Assembly (NCBI RefSeq): GCF_001886715.1
Contig: NZ_CP018082.1
Location: 6,634,001 to 6,698,000, forward strand
Source of the DNA: Nocardia mangyaensis
GTDB lineage: Bacteria; Actinomycetota; Actinomycetes; Mycobacteriales; Mycobacteriaceae
Length of the DNA stretch: 64,000 nt
Reading direction: 5' to 3'
The stretch's first letter is position 1. Every line of letters starts with the position of its first letter. A program made the translations under genes and the position numbers. Below are positions 55,801-63,890 of the stretch, in pieces. Below the pieces are notes generated by a model. The model saw nothing but the letters and a program-made list of their open reading frames with translations, was not told where the DNA came from and ran no database searches.

Positions 55801-58800
55801 GCAGCGCCACCGGCTCGGTGTGGACGGTCAACGCGATCGGTCGCCTGCTCACCGGCGGCTATGAGACAACGAAGGTGCCCGTTCCCGAACTGGATTCGGC
55901 CATCGAGCTCGTTCCCGAGCTGTTCTACTCCGCCCTGGCCGCGCGTGGCCTGCAGTACGGGCCGACCTTCCGCCGGGTCACTGCAGTCCGCGCGAGCAGC
56001 GACACCGTCGTCGCGACCGTGGACGCCGGCATCGGCACCGGGTCAGGGCACCTCGCCCATCCGGCCGTCGTCGACGCGGCCATGCAGGTCGCGGCCCTGC
56101 TCTTCGCCGACGACGCCATCGGCGAGGGCGCGCTGGTGCCGGTCGCCGTCGACGCGGTCCGCCTCTACAGCGCGCTGCCCGAACAGATCACCGTGCTGGC
56201 CCGACGCGACCCGCGCACCCGCCTGCGCACCGACATCGAACTGCTCGACGAGTCCGGCCACCGCTGCCTGCACCTGGTCGGCGTCCAGGTCGGCGCCCTC
56301 AACCCCGGCGCCGACCCCTTGCACCGCATGGCCGAGTTCTACTACACCGACGAACTCGAACCCCGCGACCCGATCGACCCTGCCACGCTCCCCGCCGCCG
56401 ACACCGCGACCGTCGTCGTCGCACTCGGCGCCAGCCACCGCGCCCGCGCCCTGGCCGCCGCACTGCCCGGGGCCGTCCTGCAAATCACCGAACCATCGAC
56501 CGAACCCACCGAAACCGCCTACCTCACCGAAGAACTCACCCAGCATCTGTACGCCGCCGCCCACGCGCTGGACACCCTCGACTGCGACCTAGGCCAGCGG
56601 ACAGCGAGCTCGGAGGGCACCGGCAGCGCAACGGGCGCGCACAGTCACCTCGCCGGACAGACACCGGCAGAGCCAGCGGGTACGAGCGGTGACTCCGCGC
56701 AATACACCGACTCGGACGCGGATGAAACGTCGAGTCGCACGGCGCGTTCCATCGGCGACCTCTCCACACCCGAGTCCGGCTCTCCGACCGCGATCACCCG
56801 GCGCCTACACGTCTGTCTGGTCGCCGGTGCCGTCCACGACGACCTCGCCGCCCTGTGGACGCTCAAACAGATCGCCGTCACGCTGGGCGAATTCGCCGAT
56901 TCCCTGATCGAGCAGGGCGAGGTGCTGCCCACGCTAGGCGAGGGCCTGATCGACATCACCCTGATCACCGAGGATGCCTTCGCACTCCCCGACGACGAAT
57001 CCGAACCCCAGTACCGCCACCGAGCCCTTGCCGGTGCCCGCCGGGTCCTGCTCAACGAACAGGCAGCCCTGCGCTGGCGCCTGATCGACGTGGACCCCGA
57101 CGTATCGCTCGACCTGCTCGCCACTGAGCTGTCGGTGCCCGGCGCCTTCACCCACGACAACACCGACGAAATCCTGCTGCGGGCCGGCCAACGCTGGGCG
57201 CCCACGGTCACCAAGCCCTTGCCGGACCGCATCGACGAACTCGACACCGCACATCCGCTCGCCGACCCGGCCGCCGACTTCGCCATCGAGGTCCCGAAAT
57301 CGCGTCTGCTGTCGGCGCTCTCGTGGCGGGCGAGCACCCGGCGCGATCCGGGACCGGGCGAAGTCGAGGTGCGGATGCGGGTCATCGGCCTCAACTACAA
57401 GGACCCGTTGAAGGTGATGGGCCTGCTCGGTGAACGGGAACTGGCGGGCACGTTCTTCGGTACGGCCCCCGGCATGGAGGGCGTCGGCACGGTGGTACGA
57501 CGCGGCGAGGGCGTCAACGCGCTGGCCGAAGGTGACCTGGTCGCCATCGCCGCCAAGGACATGATGCGCCGCTACCACCTGGTCGACCAGCACGCCGCGA
57601 TCCGGCTCCCCGCGGGCGCCGAGCCCGGATTGTGCACCAGCACCACCGCGTTCGGCACCGCCGAATACGCACTGCTCGACCTGGCCCGACTGCTGCCGGG
57701 CGAGACAGTGCTCGTCCACGGTGCCGCGGGCGGTGTCGGTTCGGCCGCCATCCAGGTCGCCAAGTCGCGCGGCGCCCGCATCATCGGCACGGCGAGCACC
57801 CCCGAACGGCGCGCCCACATCCGCGCCCTCGGCGTCGATCACGCCCTGCACTCGCGCTCACTGAACTTCGCCGACGACGTCCTGATGCTCACCGATGGCG
57901 TCGGCGTCGACGTGGTGCTCAGCACGGCGCCGGGCGAGATCCTGCGCCAGAACTTCCGCGCCGTCGCCGAATTCGGCCGGATCGTCGAAGTCGGCAAGGC
58001 CGACGTGTACACCGGCGGTCTGCTCGAGCTGGCCAACTTCGACAAGAACCTCTCGTACTTCTCCGTCGACCTCGATCGCATGTGCGCGGTCCGCCCGATG
58101 CAGCTGGCCGACCTGCTGCGTCGGGTCTACGAGAAGATCGAGGCCGGCGTCTATCAGGCACTCCCCTACGAACTGTTCGAAACCCACGAGGTGGCAAGGG
58201 CTTTCGACGAGGTGATCCGCTCGTCGCGGATCGGCCGGGTGGCGCTGAGCATGGACGATCCCGCGCCGCCGGTGCGTCCGCAGCTGCCCGAGGTCACCAT
58301 TCACGGCGCGGCCACCTACCTGATCAGCGGCGGCTTCGGCGGCTTCGGCCTGGCCACCGGCCGCTGGCTGGTCAGCAAGGGCGCGCGCAGACTGGTGCTG
58401 GTCGGGCGCGGTGGCGCGCGCACCGACGATGCCCGTCAGCAGCTCGATGCGTGGCGCGCCAAGGGCGTCGAGGTGGTCGAGGAACTCGCCGACATCGCCG
58501 ATCTGGTCACGGTCACCGGGGTGGTCGGGCGGGCGCACACCGATGGCTATCCACTGCGCGGGGTCTATCACGCGGCGGGCGCGGTGGCCGACAACCGGAT
58601 CGGCCTGATGGACCTGGACGAACTCACCCGCGTGTACCGCCCGAAGGTGCACGGCGCCAAGGTCTTGCACCGCGCGGTCGCCAACGCGGGCATCGAGCTG
58701 GACATGTTCGTGCTGTATTCCTCGGGCGGCTCGATGTTCGGCATCTTCGGCCAGTACAACTACAGCGCGGCCAATCTCGCGGTGGAGGCGCTGGCCGAGC

Positions 58801-59480
58801 AGTGGGCGCGCGCCGGCGAGCGGGTGCTGTGCGTGGGCTGGGGCCACATGTCCGGCGCGACCGGCGGCATGGCGGCCGACGAGAAGGTCGCCAAGTACCT
58901 CGAGGTGGCCGGTTTCGCGCCCATCGACATGGCCGACGGTACCGCCTACCTCGAACAGGCACTGCGCCTCGGCGTCACCAGGGCCTCGATCATCCCGACC
59001 GACTGGTCCCGGCTGGCCGCGTCGTTCCCGCAGATGACCCGCACCGGCCGACTCACCGCGCTGATCGCGGCCTCGGTCGAGGACAATTCGGCGCTGGCTC
59101 GCCTGCAGGCCGAACTCACCGCCCTCGACGAGGGCAAACGCGGTCACGCCGTCGCCCGGATGCTGGCCGATCAGCTCGCGGTGGTGATGGGCGTCGCCCC
59201 CGACTCGATCGACCTCACCGTGCCGGTCCCCGAACTGGGTCTCGACTCGCTCATGGCGGTGGAATTCGGTGCGCGCGTGGGTAAATCGCTCGGCATCGAA
59301 CTCATGTCGCTGCAGATGGGTCGCTCGTTCAGCCTGGAACAGGCGGGCCCGAAGGTCGCCGAGTTGATCCTGGCCGCCGACACCACCCGGATGTCGCTGC
59401 CGGACATCGCCGCGGCGCCGGTGGACTCCGCGGATCAGTCCGAGACCGGCGAACCCGCACTGGTCGGCGGTCAGCGATGA
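52851..59480 (+). CDS. Type I reducing polyketide synthase (KS-AT-DH-ER-KR-ACP)
   Basis: A 2209-aa single-module PKS of the mycocerosic-acid-synthase type. KS: Cys175 (TACSSS), His310, His350. AT: Ser616 in GHSVGE, with YHS near 660-670 where malonyl/methylmalonyl choice is read, ambiguous here. DH: His917 in HVVGGVRILPG. A non-catalytic linker (about 1140-1440) carries an extra Ser/Thr/Asp-rich insert at 1246-1316. ER about 1480-1800 (HGAAGGVGSAA). KR: GGFGGFG about 1826 and Tyr1971. ACP: Ser2133 (LGLDSL). There is no thioesterase, so release needs a transferase such as the PapA-like neighbour. GGAGGA lies just before ATG 52851. The upstream 288 bases hold a weak TACGCT -10 near 52793. Likely makes a fully reduced, perhaps methyl-branched, acyl chain. 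Confidence 0.93.
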   Translation: MSDIAVVGIGCRFAGGIDSPESFWEFVVEKRDAVGDIPASRWDYRRYYDPDKRTPGRSYTRRGAFMTGDPWEFDPDFFGISHREATGLDPQQRVLLEVTWEALDDAGVAGKAAGRSVGVYVGGFVVDQSVIGVVGPALAHVDMHTAASASYTMLSNRIAYALDLTGPALTVDTACSSSLVAIHLACQALDNGDCTVALAGGVNVMLQPETFVMMCKGGFLATDGRCKSFDAAGDGYGRGEGAGMVVLKKLDAAVRDGDRVYAVIKGTGANQDGRTTAITVPNDVSQEALARAVCERSGTAPEEVTYVEAHGTGTLVGDPIELRALGRVYGAASGRAGSLGVGSLKATLGHTEAAAGVASVIKSALAVAHRTIPPQGWFDTPNPDIAFDELGLHVQLEPEPVDSDLPMTIAVNGFGYGGTNAHAIVQEFHREPAPVEPPEHSGILPVSARSPAATRAMAGRFAELIAAGADPDRLAEAAWTRLAHHPFRTGVLIDGTTELIRALRDYAEGAGRDATRALTRGAAPVFVFSGMGPQWWGMARELLCAEGAFAAAAQEVDAVFREVAGWSIIGELLRPEQESRVTATMVAQPANFLVQVALVRELAEYGITPSVIVGHSVGEVAAAYVSGALSLRDAVTVAYHRARLQASTAGSGAMLAAGISVERATELIGPEDAIDIAAVNSPNSLTLAGDPDRLDQLAETLTEQGVFARRLRVEVPYHSRLMDPILDELRTVLADLTPQAPTIPLYSTVTGHQVTEGDWDARYWCANVRQTVRFADAMSALIEAGHRVFVEVSPHPVLSGNIRELLLETGDNGVTVSTLDRKQSDSISVRQTVAGLYSAGALDPEILFPADRRATPHLPLPRYPWQRTRLYSALPLFEQLRNGSPGGYAMLGDPDLEGRPGWLLQIGTEKLPWLVDHVVGGVRILPGAAYLDAALSAAAQRMGEQRVALENVRFVAPVIMGAPDVPLLELSVEEASGRFLIRSRSATGSVWTVNAIGRLLTGGYETTKVPVPELDSAIELVPELFYSALAARGLQYGPTFRRVTAVRASSDTVVATVDAGIGTGSGHLAHPAVVDAAMQVAALLFADDAIGEGALVPVAVDAVRLYSALPEQITVLARRDPRTRLRTDIELLDESGHRCLHLVGVQVGALNPGADPLHRMAEFYYTDELEPRDPIDPATLPAADTATVVVALGASHRARALAAALPGAVLQITEPSTEPTETAYLTEELTQHLYAAAHALDTLDCDLGQRTASSEGTGSATGAHSHLAGQTPAEPAGTSGDSAQYTDSDADETSSRTARSIGDLSTPESGSPTAITRRLHVCLVAGAVHDDLAALWTLKQIAVTLGEFADSLIEQGEVLPTLGEGLIDITLITEDAFALPDDESEPQYRHRALAGARRVLLNEQAALRWRLIDVDPDVSLDLLATELSVPGAFTHDNTDEILLRAGQRWAPTVTKPLPDRIDELDTAHPLADPAADFAIEVPKSRLLSALSWRASTRRDPGPGEVEVRMRVIGLNYKDPLKVMGLLGERELAGTFFGTAPGMEGVGTVVRRGEGVNALAEGDLVAIAAKDMMRRYHLVDQHAAIRLPAGAEPGLCTSTTAFGTAEYALLDLARLLPGETVLVHGAAGGVGSAAIQVAKSRGARIIGTASTPERRAHIRALGVDHALHSRSLNFADDVLMLTDGVGVDVVLSTAPGEILRQNFRAVAEFGRIVEVGKADVYTGGLLELANFDKNLSYFSVDLDRMCAVRPMQLADLLRRVYEKIEAGVYQALPYELFETHEVARAFDEVIRSSRIGRVALSMDDPAPPVRPQLPEVTIHGAATYLISGGFGGFGLATGRWLVSKGARRLVLVGRGGARTDDARQQLDAWRAKGVEVVEELADIADLVTVTGVVGRAHTDGYPLRGVYHAAGAVADNRIGLMDLDELTRVYRPKVHGAKVLHRAVANAGIELDMFVLYSSGGSMFGIFGQYNYSAANLAVEALAEQWARAGERVLCVGWGHMSGATGGMAADEKVAKYLEVAGFAPIDMADGTAYLEQALRLGVTRASIIPTDWSRLAASFPQMTRTGRLTALIAASVEDNSALARLQAELTALDEGKRGHAVARMLADQLAVVMGVAPDSIDLTVPVPELGLDSLMAVEFGARVGKSLGIELMSLQMGRSFSLEQAGPKVAELILAADTTRMSLPDIAAAPVDSADQSETGEPALVGGQR

Positions 59481-59505
59481 CCTCGTGCACCCGGGCAGAT
59501 GCGCG

Positions 59506-60909
59506 ATGACCGACGTGCGGGCGAGCGCCCCGACGGAAACGGGCGCTCGCCACGGCGCGTGGCCTGCCTTCGCCGGGTGCCTGATCGCGGTGTTCATGCA
59601 GATGATCGACGTGACGATCGTGAACACCGCGCTGCCGAGCATCACCGCCGACCTGCGCGCCTCGTCCTCGGCGCAGCTGCTGGTGGTGACCGGGTACTCG
59701 CTGGCCTTCGCCTGCACCCTGCTCCCGGCCGCGCGACTCGGCGCGATGTTCGGCAGGCGCACGCTGTTCCTGTGGTCGATGGTGGCCTTCACCGCCGCCT
59801 CGGTCTGGTGCGGCATGTCGGAGTCCGCGACCGAGCTCATCGCCGCCCGCGTCGCCCAGGGCATCGCGGGCGGCGGGATGGCCGCGCAGACCATCGCCAT
59901 CCTCACCGCGAGTTTCCCGCGCGCCAAGCACCCGCTGGTGTTCGCCGTCTACGGTGGGACCGCCGGTTTCGCCGGAATGCTCGGACCGATTCTCGGCGGC
60001 GCGCTGATCACCGCGAACATCGCCGGCACCGGCTGGCATGCGATCTTCCTGATCAATGTCCCGCTCGGCGCGCTAGCCTTCGTCCTGGCGTGGCGCTGGC
60101 TGCATCTGGGTCGCGCGGCCGAGCCGGGGCGGCTCGACCTCACCGGGGCAGCGCTGTCGACGGTCAGCCTGTTCGCGCTGCTGTCGGCGCTGGCCGATGT
60201 GCAGGAACACGGTTGGCGGCTCGGCACCGCCGCGGTCATCGTGGCCGCGCTGGCCTTGGGCGCCGGATTCCTTGTCCAGCAATATCGTTCGTCGCAGGCG
60301 CCACTGGTCCGGCTGACACTGTTCGACGATCGAGGCTTCGCCATCGGCTCGATCCTGGTGACGACGTTCTTCGGCGTGTTCACCGCGTTCGTCTTCGCCA
60401 TCTCGATTACCCTGCAGGACATCGTCGGGTTCTCCCCGCTGCGCACCGGCATCGCGATGACCCCGTTCGCGCTCGGCGCGGGTGTGGGCGCGGTGCTCTC
60501 GCCGTGGCTGGTCGCGCGCTGGGGCGCCCGCGCGCTTGCGGTCGGCATCGCCTGGTTCGGCTGCTGCGTGGCCATCGGCGCCGGCTACCTGTGGTTCACC
60601 GATGGCACCGTCGACCTGCGGATCGCCCTGTTCCCGATCTTCGTCTCCGGCATCGGCGTCGGCGTGTTCGGCGTCCAGCTGCAGCCGATGATGCTGGCCG
60701 GGCTGTCCCAGCAGCGCATGGACGACGCCTCCGGCCTGCTGCCGACCATCGAACAGGTCGGCAACGGGCTCGGCCTGGCCCTGCTCAGCGCGGTCTTCTT
60801 CCGCGCGCACACCCTCGGCGGCGCGATCGGCATGTTCGCCGCCGTCGCGGTCCTGGCCCTGGCGATGGGCGCGCTCACCCTCGCCCTGCCCAGCAACGAA
60901 CGGAGTTGA
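59506..60909 (+). CDS. MFS transporter (DHA2/EmrB-type, 14 TM)
   Basis: A 467-aa 14-helix MFS exporter. N-terminal motif MQMIDVTIVNTALPSI (DHA2 motif D1), LGAMFGRRTLFLWS (motif A), and LSQQRMDDASGLLPTIEQVG near the C-terminus. ATG 59506 is preferred; GTG 59485 is possible. It lies 25 bases after the PKS and three bases before the PapA-like gene, so all three form one operon. It may export the polyketide-lipid, working in parallel with MmpL; the substrate is inferred. Confidence 0.87.
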   Translation: MTDVRASAPTETGARHGAWPAFAGCLIAVFMQMIDVTIVNTALPSITADLRASSSAQLLVVTGYSLAFACTLLPAARLGAMFGRRTLFLWSMVAFTAASVWCGMSESATELIAARVAQGIAGGGMAAQTIAILTASFPRAKHPLVFAVYGGTAGFAGMLGPILGGALITANIAGTGWHAIFLINVPLGALAFVLAWRWLHLGRAAEPGRLDLTGAALSTVSLFALLSALADVQEHGWRLGTAAVIVAALALGAGFLVQQYRSSQAPLVRLTLFDDRGFAIGSILVTTFFGVFTAFVFAISITLQDIVGFSPLRTGIAMTPFALGAGVGAVLSPWLVARWGARALAVGIAWFGCCVAIGAGYLWFTDGTVDLRIALFPIFVSGIGVGVFGVQLQPMMLAGLSQQRMDDASGLLPTIEQVGNGLGLALLSAVFFRAHTLGGAIGMFAAVAVLALAMGALTLALPSNERS

Positions 60910-60912
60910 CCC

Positions 60913-62295
60913 GTGGTGAGTTTCGGCCTCATCGAGGAATGGCAGCCCGCGCCGGGACGCCTGGTGAGCTGGCACGCGACCCCCGCCGCGGTGGCCGGCG
61001 CGGACCGAGCGCCGAGACACCCGGTGCCGCCGTCGCATCAGCAGGAGGAGTACCTGCGACTGGCGCACCGTAATGTCGAGGCGACGTTCCGGTTCTCCGG
61101 GCTGTGCGTGGTCACCGCCGCGGTGCCCGGGCTGCTCGATCGCGGCGCCATGACGCGGGCGATCAACGCGTTCCTGTTGCGCCACGACACCTTTCGCACC
61201 TGGTTCGCGATCGGGTCCGACGGTGTGGTGCACCGTCATCTCGTCGCGCCGGAGGTGGTGGAGTTCGCCGAGCGGGAGCGCGGACTCGTCACCGGCGCGC
61301 AGATCAGGGCGCACGTGCAGGAGAGCACGCCCGGACCCTTCCGCTGGAACTGCTTCACCTTCGGCGCGATCGAGCACGAGGACTCGACCACCCTGTACCT
61401 GGCAGTCGATCATCTGCACACCGACGGTGTGGCCCAGTACATCTCGTGCTTCGAACTGGCGCACCTGTATCTGCGCGAAGTCGGCGAGGACACCGGTCAG
61501 CTGAGCGCACCCGCGAGCTTTCTCGACTACTGCGCTCGCGAACGCACCGCCTCCGCCGCGCTGACGCGCACCTCTCCCGGCGTGCGCCGCTGGCTCGAAC
61601 TGCTACGCGGCAACGGCGGCGAACTGCCCTGCTTCCCCTTGGATCTCGGCAAACGTCCCGGCGCCTATCCCCGCAGCGCGCACCGCACCTTTCCTCTCTT
61701 CGACGAGGCGGCCGCCCTGCGGTTCGAGAAGGTCTGCCGCGATCACGGTGCCGAATTCACCGGCGGCATCTTCGCCGCGGCCGCGCTGACCGAACGCGAG
61801 CTGCTCGACAGCGACTACTACTTCACCCTCTCGCCCATCAGCACCCGCTCCACCGTCGCCGAACTCGTCTCCGTCGGCTGGTACGTCACGCTGGTCCCCG
61901 TCGCCTTCCCGATCGGCGCCACCGCCACCTTCGCCCGCACCCTCACCGCCGCCCAGCGCGCCTACGACACCGGCCTCACCCTCACCCACGTCTCCCCGCA
62001 CCGCGTCCTGCAACTGGCCGCCGACGACCCCGACATCACCGTCCGCCCCGGCTGGTCGGCCCCGATGCTCTCCTACGTCGACGCCCGCGACTTCACCGGC
62101 AACCACTACTTCGACACCCCCGGCACCGGCATCTACGCCAACCGCGCCGCCACCGAGCAGGTCCTGCTCTGGATCAACCGCCTCCCCACCGCCACCACCC
62201 TCAGCGTCATCTACCCCGACACCCCCACCGCCCACCACTCGGTCACCCGCTATGTCACCACCCTGCGCTCGATCATGCGCACAACATCACCCTGA
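60913..62295 (+). CDS. PapA-type condensation-domain acyltransferase
   Basis: A 460-aa condensation-domain-like acyltransferase. The catalytic HxxxDG is visible as HLHTDG (His167, Asp171). The second family motif DFGWG is replaced by a region reading GNHYFD near 395, a common deviation in PapA proteins. In mycobacteria PapA enzymes transfer Pks-made chains from ACP to trehalose or phthiocerol. Its last third is unusually rich in C-ending codons, an extreme of the local bias. It is the last plus-strand gene of the operon and would off-load the adjacent thioesterase-less PKS. Confidence 0.85.
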   Translation: MVSFGLIEEWQPAPGRLVSWHATPAAVAGADRAPRHPVPPSHQQEEYLRLAHRNVEATFRFSGLCVVTAAVPGLLDRGAMTRAINAFLLRHDTFRTWFAIGSDGVVHRHLVAPEVVEFAERERGLVTGAQIRAHVQESTPGPFRWNCFTFGAIEHEDSTTLYLAVDHLHTDGVAQYISCFELAHLYLREVGEDTGQLSAPASFLDYCARERTASAALTRTSPGVRRWLELLRGNGGELPCFPLDLGKRPGAYPRSAHRTFPLFDEAAALRFEKVCRDHGAEFTGGIFAAAALTERELLDSDYYFTLSPISTRSTVAELVSVGWYVTLVPVAFPIGATATFARTLTAAQRAYDTGLTLTHVSPHRVLQLAADDPDITVRPGWSAPMLSYVDARDFTGNHYFDTPGTGIYANRAATEQVLLWINRLPTATTLSVIYPDTPTAHHSVTRYVTTLRSIMRTTSP

Positions 62296-62404
62296 TCCCC
62301 GGCCTGCTCACCATCAGTGCCGCCACCGTCGCGGAACTGCACTTCGGCGTCCTGGTGGCCGTCTGATCCGTCGCAAGCGATCTTCCAGCCCGTCGCGGGC
62401 GAGG

Positions 62405-62735
62405 TCAGCGCTGGCGGGGTAACCGGCTCTGCAGGTCCGCGAATGTCACGGCGAGACGCACCGGTGTGGTGAGGACCAGCGCGTCGGTGTGCGTGTGCCG
62501 GGTGATGTAGCGGCGCCCCGACCAGTCGAGGCGGCATTCCTCGATCTCGGTGACCTGCTGCCAGTCCTTGTCGAAGTGCACGATGAGGTACACCGGGATA
62601 CCGGCGCGGGCATAAAGCTGGCGTTTGACACCGATGTCGCCGTCGACCGTGCCTTCGGAGGTGATCTCGGCGATCAGCAACGTCTGCCCGGCGACCTCCT
62701 GGACCGACCACGAACCCGCAGAGGACCCGCGCCCG
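62405..62735 (-). pseudogene. C-terminal fragment of a Uma2-family nuclease-like protein
   Basis: About 110 codons encode VAGQTLLIAEITSEGT, VKRQLYARAGIPVYLIVHF and a strand-rich end, typical of the C-terminal core of Uma2 restriction-endonuclease-fold proteins (normally about 190 aa). The N-terminal half with its usual start is missing: sequence similarity ends within a few bases of the neighbouring mycolyltransferase stop at 62737. So the gene was truncated, probably by the rearrangement that placed the esterase here. Confidence 0.7.
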
Positions 62736-62736
62736 A

Positions 62737-63771
62737 TCAGCGCACCCGTAGGGCCTCGGCGAACACGGGCCAGGAGGCGTGCAGATCGGTTTGCCAGTAG
62801 CCCCACGAGTGAGTGCCGGTGGGGCGGAGGTCGACGGTGGCGGGGATGTTCAGGTCGGCGAGGCGGGTGGCGAGCTGGCGGGTGCACTGGTCGGTGACGG
62901 CGTCGAGGACGCCGCCGATGAGGATCTGGTCCACGAGCTTCCTCGTGTCGCCGGCGATGCCGGGGCCGTCGGGATGGTCGAGGGGGCCGGGCAGGCCGGT
63001 GCCCGAGGACGCGTAGATGGCGAGGCCGCGGAGGCGATCGGCGTGCAGGAGCGGGTCGTTGGCGGCCCAGAGGGGGTTGCCGGGCAGACCCCACATGTTC
63101 ACTGGGTCGCCGTTCTGACCGGAGACGACGGTGTTGACGATCGCATGACCCTGCGGTCCGCTGGTGGAGACGCAACCACTGTAGGAGCCGACCGCGCGGT
63201 AGAGCCGGGGTGCGGCGAGGGCGAGGTGGAAGGCGGCGGTGCCCGCCATCGAGACGCCCGCGATCGCGTTGGCGCCGCTGCCGTGGAACTCGGCGTCGAT
63301 CACCCGCGGGAGTTCCCCGGTGAGGAAGGTCGTCCAGCGTTGGCGGCCGAGCACGGGATCATCGGCGATCCAGTCCGTGTAGTAGCTGCCTGCCCCGCCG
63401 ATCGGCACGACCACGGTCACCTGCTGTTCGGCGAGGAATCGCTCGGCGTCGGTGCGGGTGAGCCAGTTGTGGCCGTCGCGCCAGTCATCGGTCGGGCTAC
63501 CGCCGTCTACCCCGTTGAGCAGATACAGCACCGGCGCCGCCGCGTCGCGATCGGGCGCGGGCAGCACCGCGACATGCACCGGTGTGCCCATGGCCGCCGA
63601 GTGCACGACCAGGTCGACCACCCGGCCCGGCCCCGGCGTCGCCGACACCAGCCGGGCGGCGTCGACGGCGCGTGCCGGTTCCGGCGGCGGCTGGGCCGAG
63701 ACCGCCGCGGGCACGTAGGCGATCCCGGCGATCAGCGCGAGCAGCAGCGCGTAGCGCGTCACGACGCCCAT
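62737..63771 (-). CDS. Second Ag85-like mycolyltransferase / esterase
   Basis: A 344-aa paralogue of the enzyme at 51576-52562. Signal peptide about 1-26 (VVTRYALLLALIAGIAYVPA). Nucleophile Ser174 in IAGVSMAGTAAF, His in THSWGYWQTD, and shared YLLNGVDGGS and GGAGSYYTDW. ATG 63771 has GGGAGG six bases upstream, so the longer frame from 63846 is rejected. The two paralogues share near-identical DNA around the C-terminal TVDLRPTGTHSWGYW region and face the same way, flanking the PKS operon. Confidence 0.87.
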   Translation of the reverse strand: MGVVTRYALLLALIAGIAYVPAAVSAQPPPEPARAVDAARLVSATPGPGRVVDLVVHSAAMGTPVHVAVLPAPDRDAAAPVLYLLNGVDGGSPTDDWRDGHNWLTRTDAERFLAEQQVTVVVPIGGAGSYYTDWIADDPVLGRQRWTTFLTGELPRVIDAEFHGSGANAIAGVSMAGTAAFHLALAAPRLYRAVGSYSGCVSTSGPQGHAIVNTVVSGQNGDPVNMWGLPGNPLWAANDPLLHADRLRGLAIYASSGTGLPGPLDHPDGPGIAGDTRKLVDQILIGGVLDAVTDQCTRQLATRLADLNIPATVDLRPTGTHSWGYWQTDLHASWPVFAEALRVR

Positions 63772-63890
63772 GCGCCACCTCCCTGTCCGGCCGAAGACGA
63801 GACCGTGCGACAGAGGGTAGGCCGCGATCAGCCCACGCGGACACATTTCTGAAACATTTGCGATTCAGAGCGGGCGCGGCGCGGCCGAGG

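Noticed and set aside
57858..59927. A 689-codon minus-strand frame over the PKS end and MFS start
   Set aside because: Antisense to ER, KR, ACP and the transporter; no domain signal.
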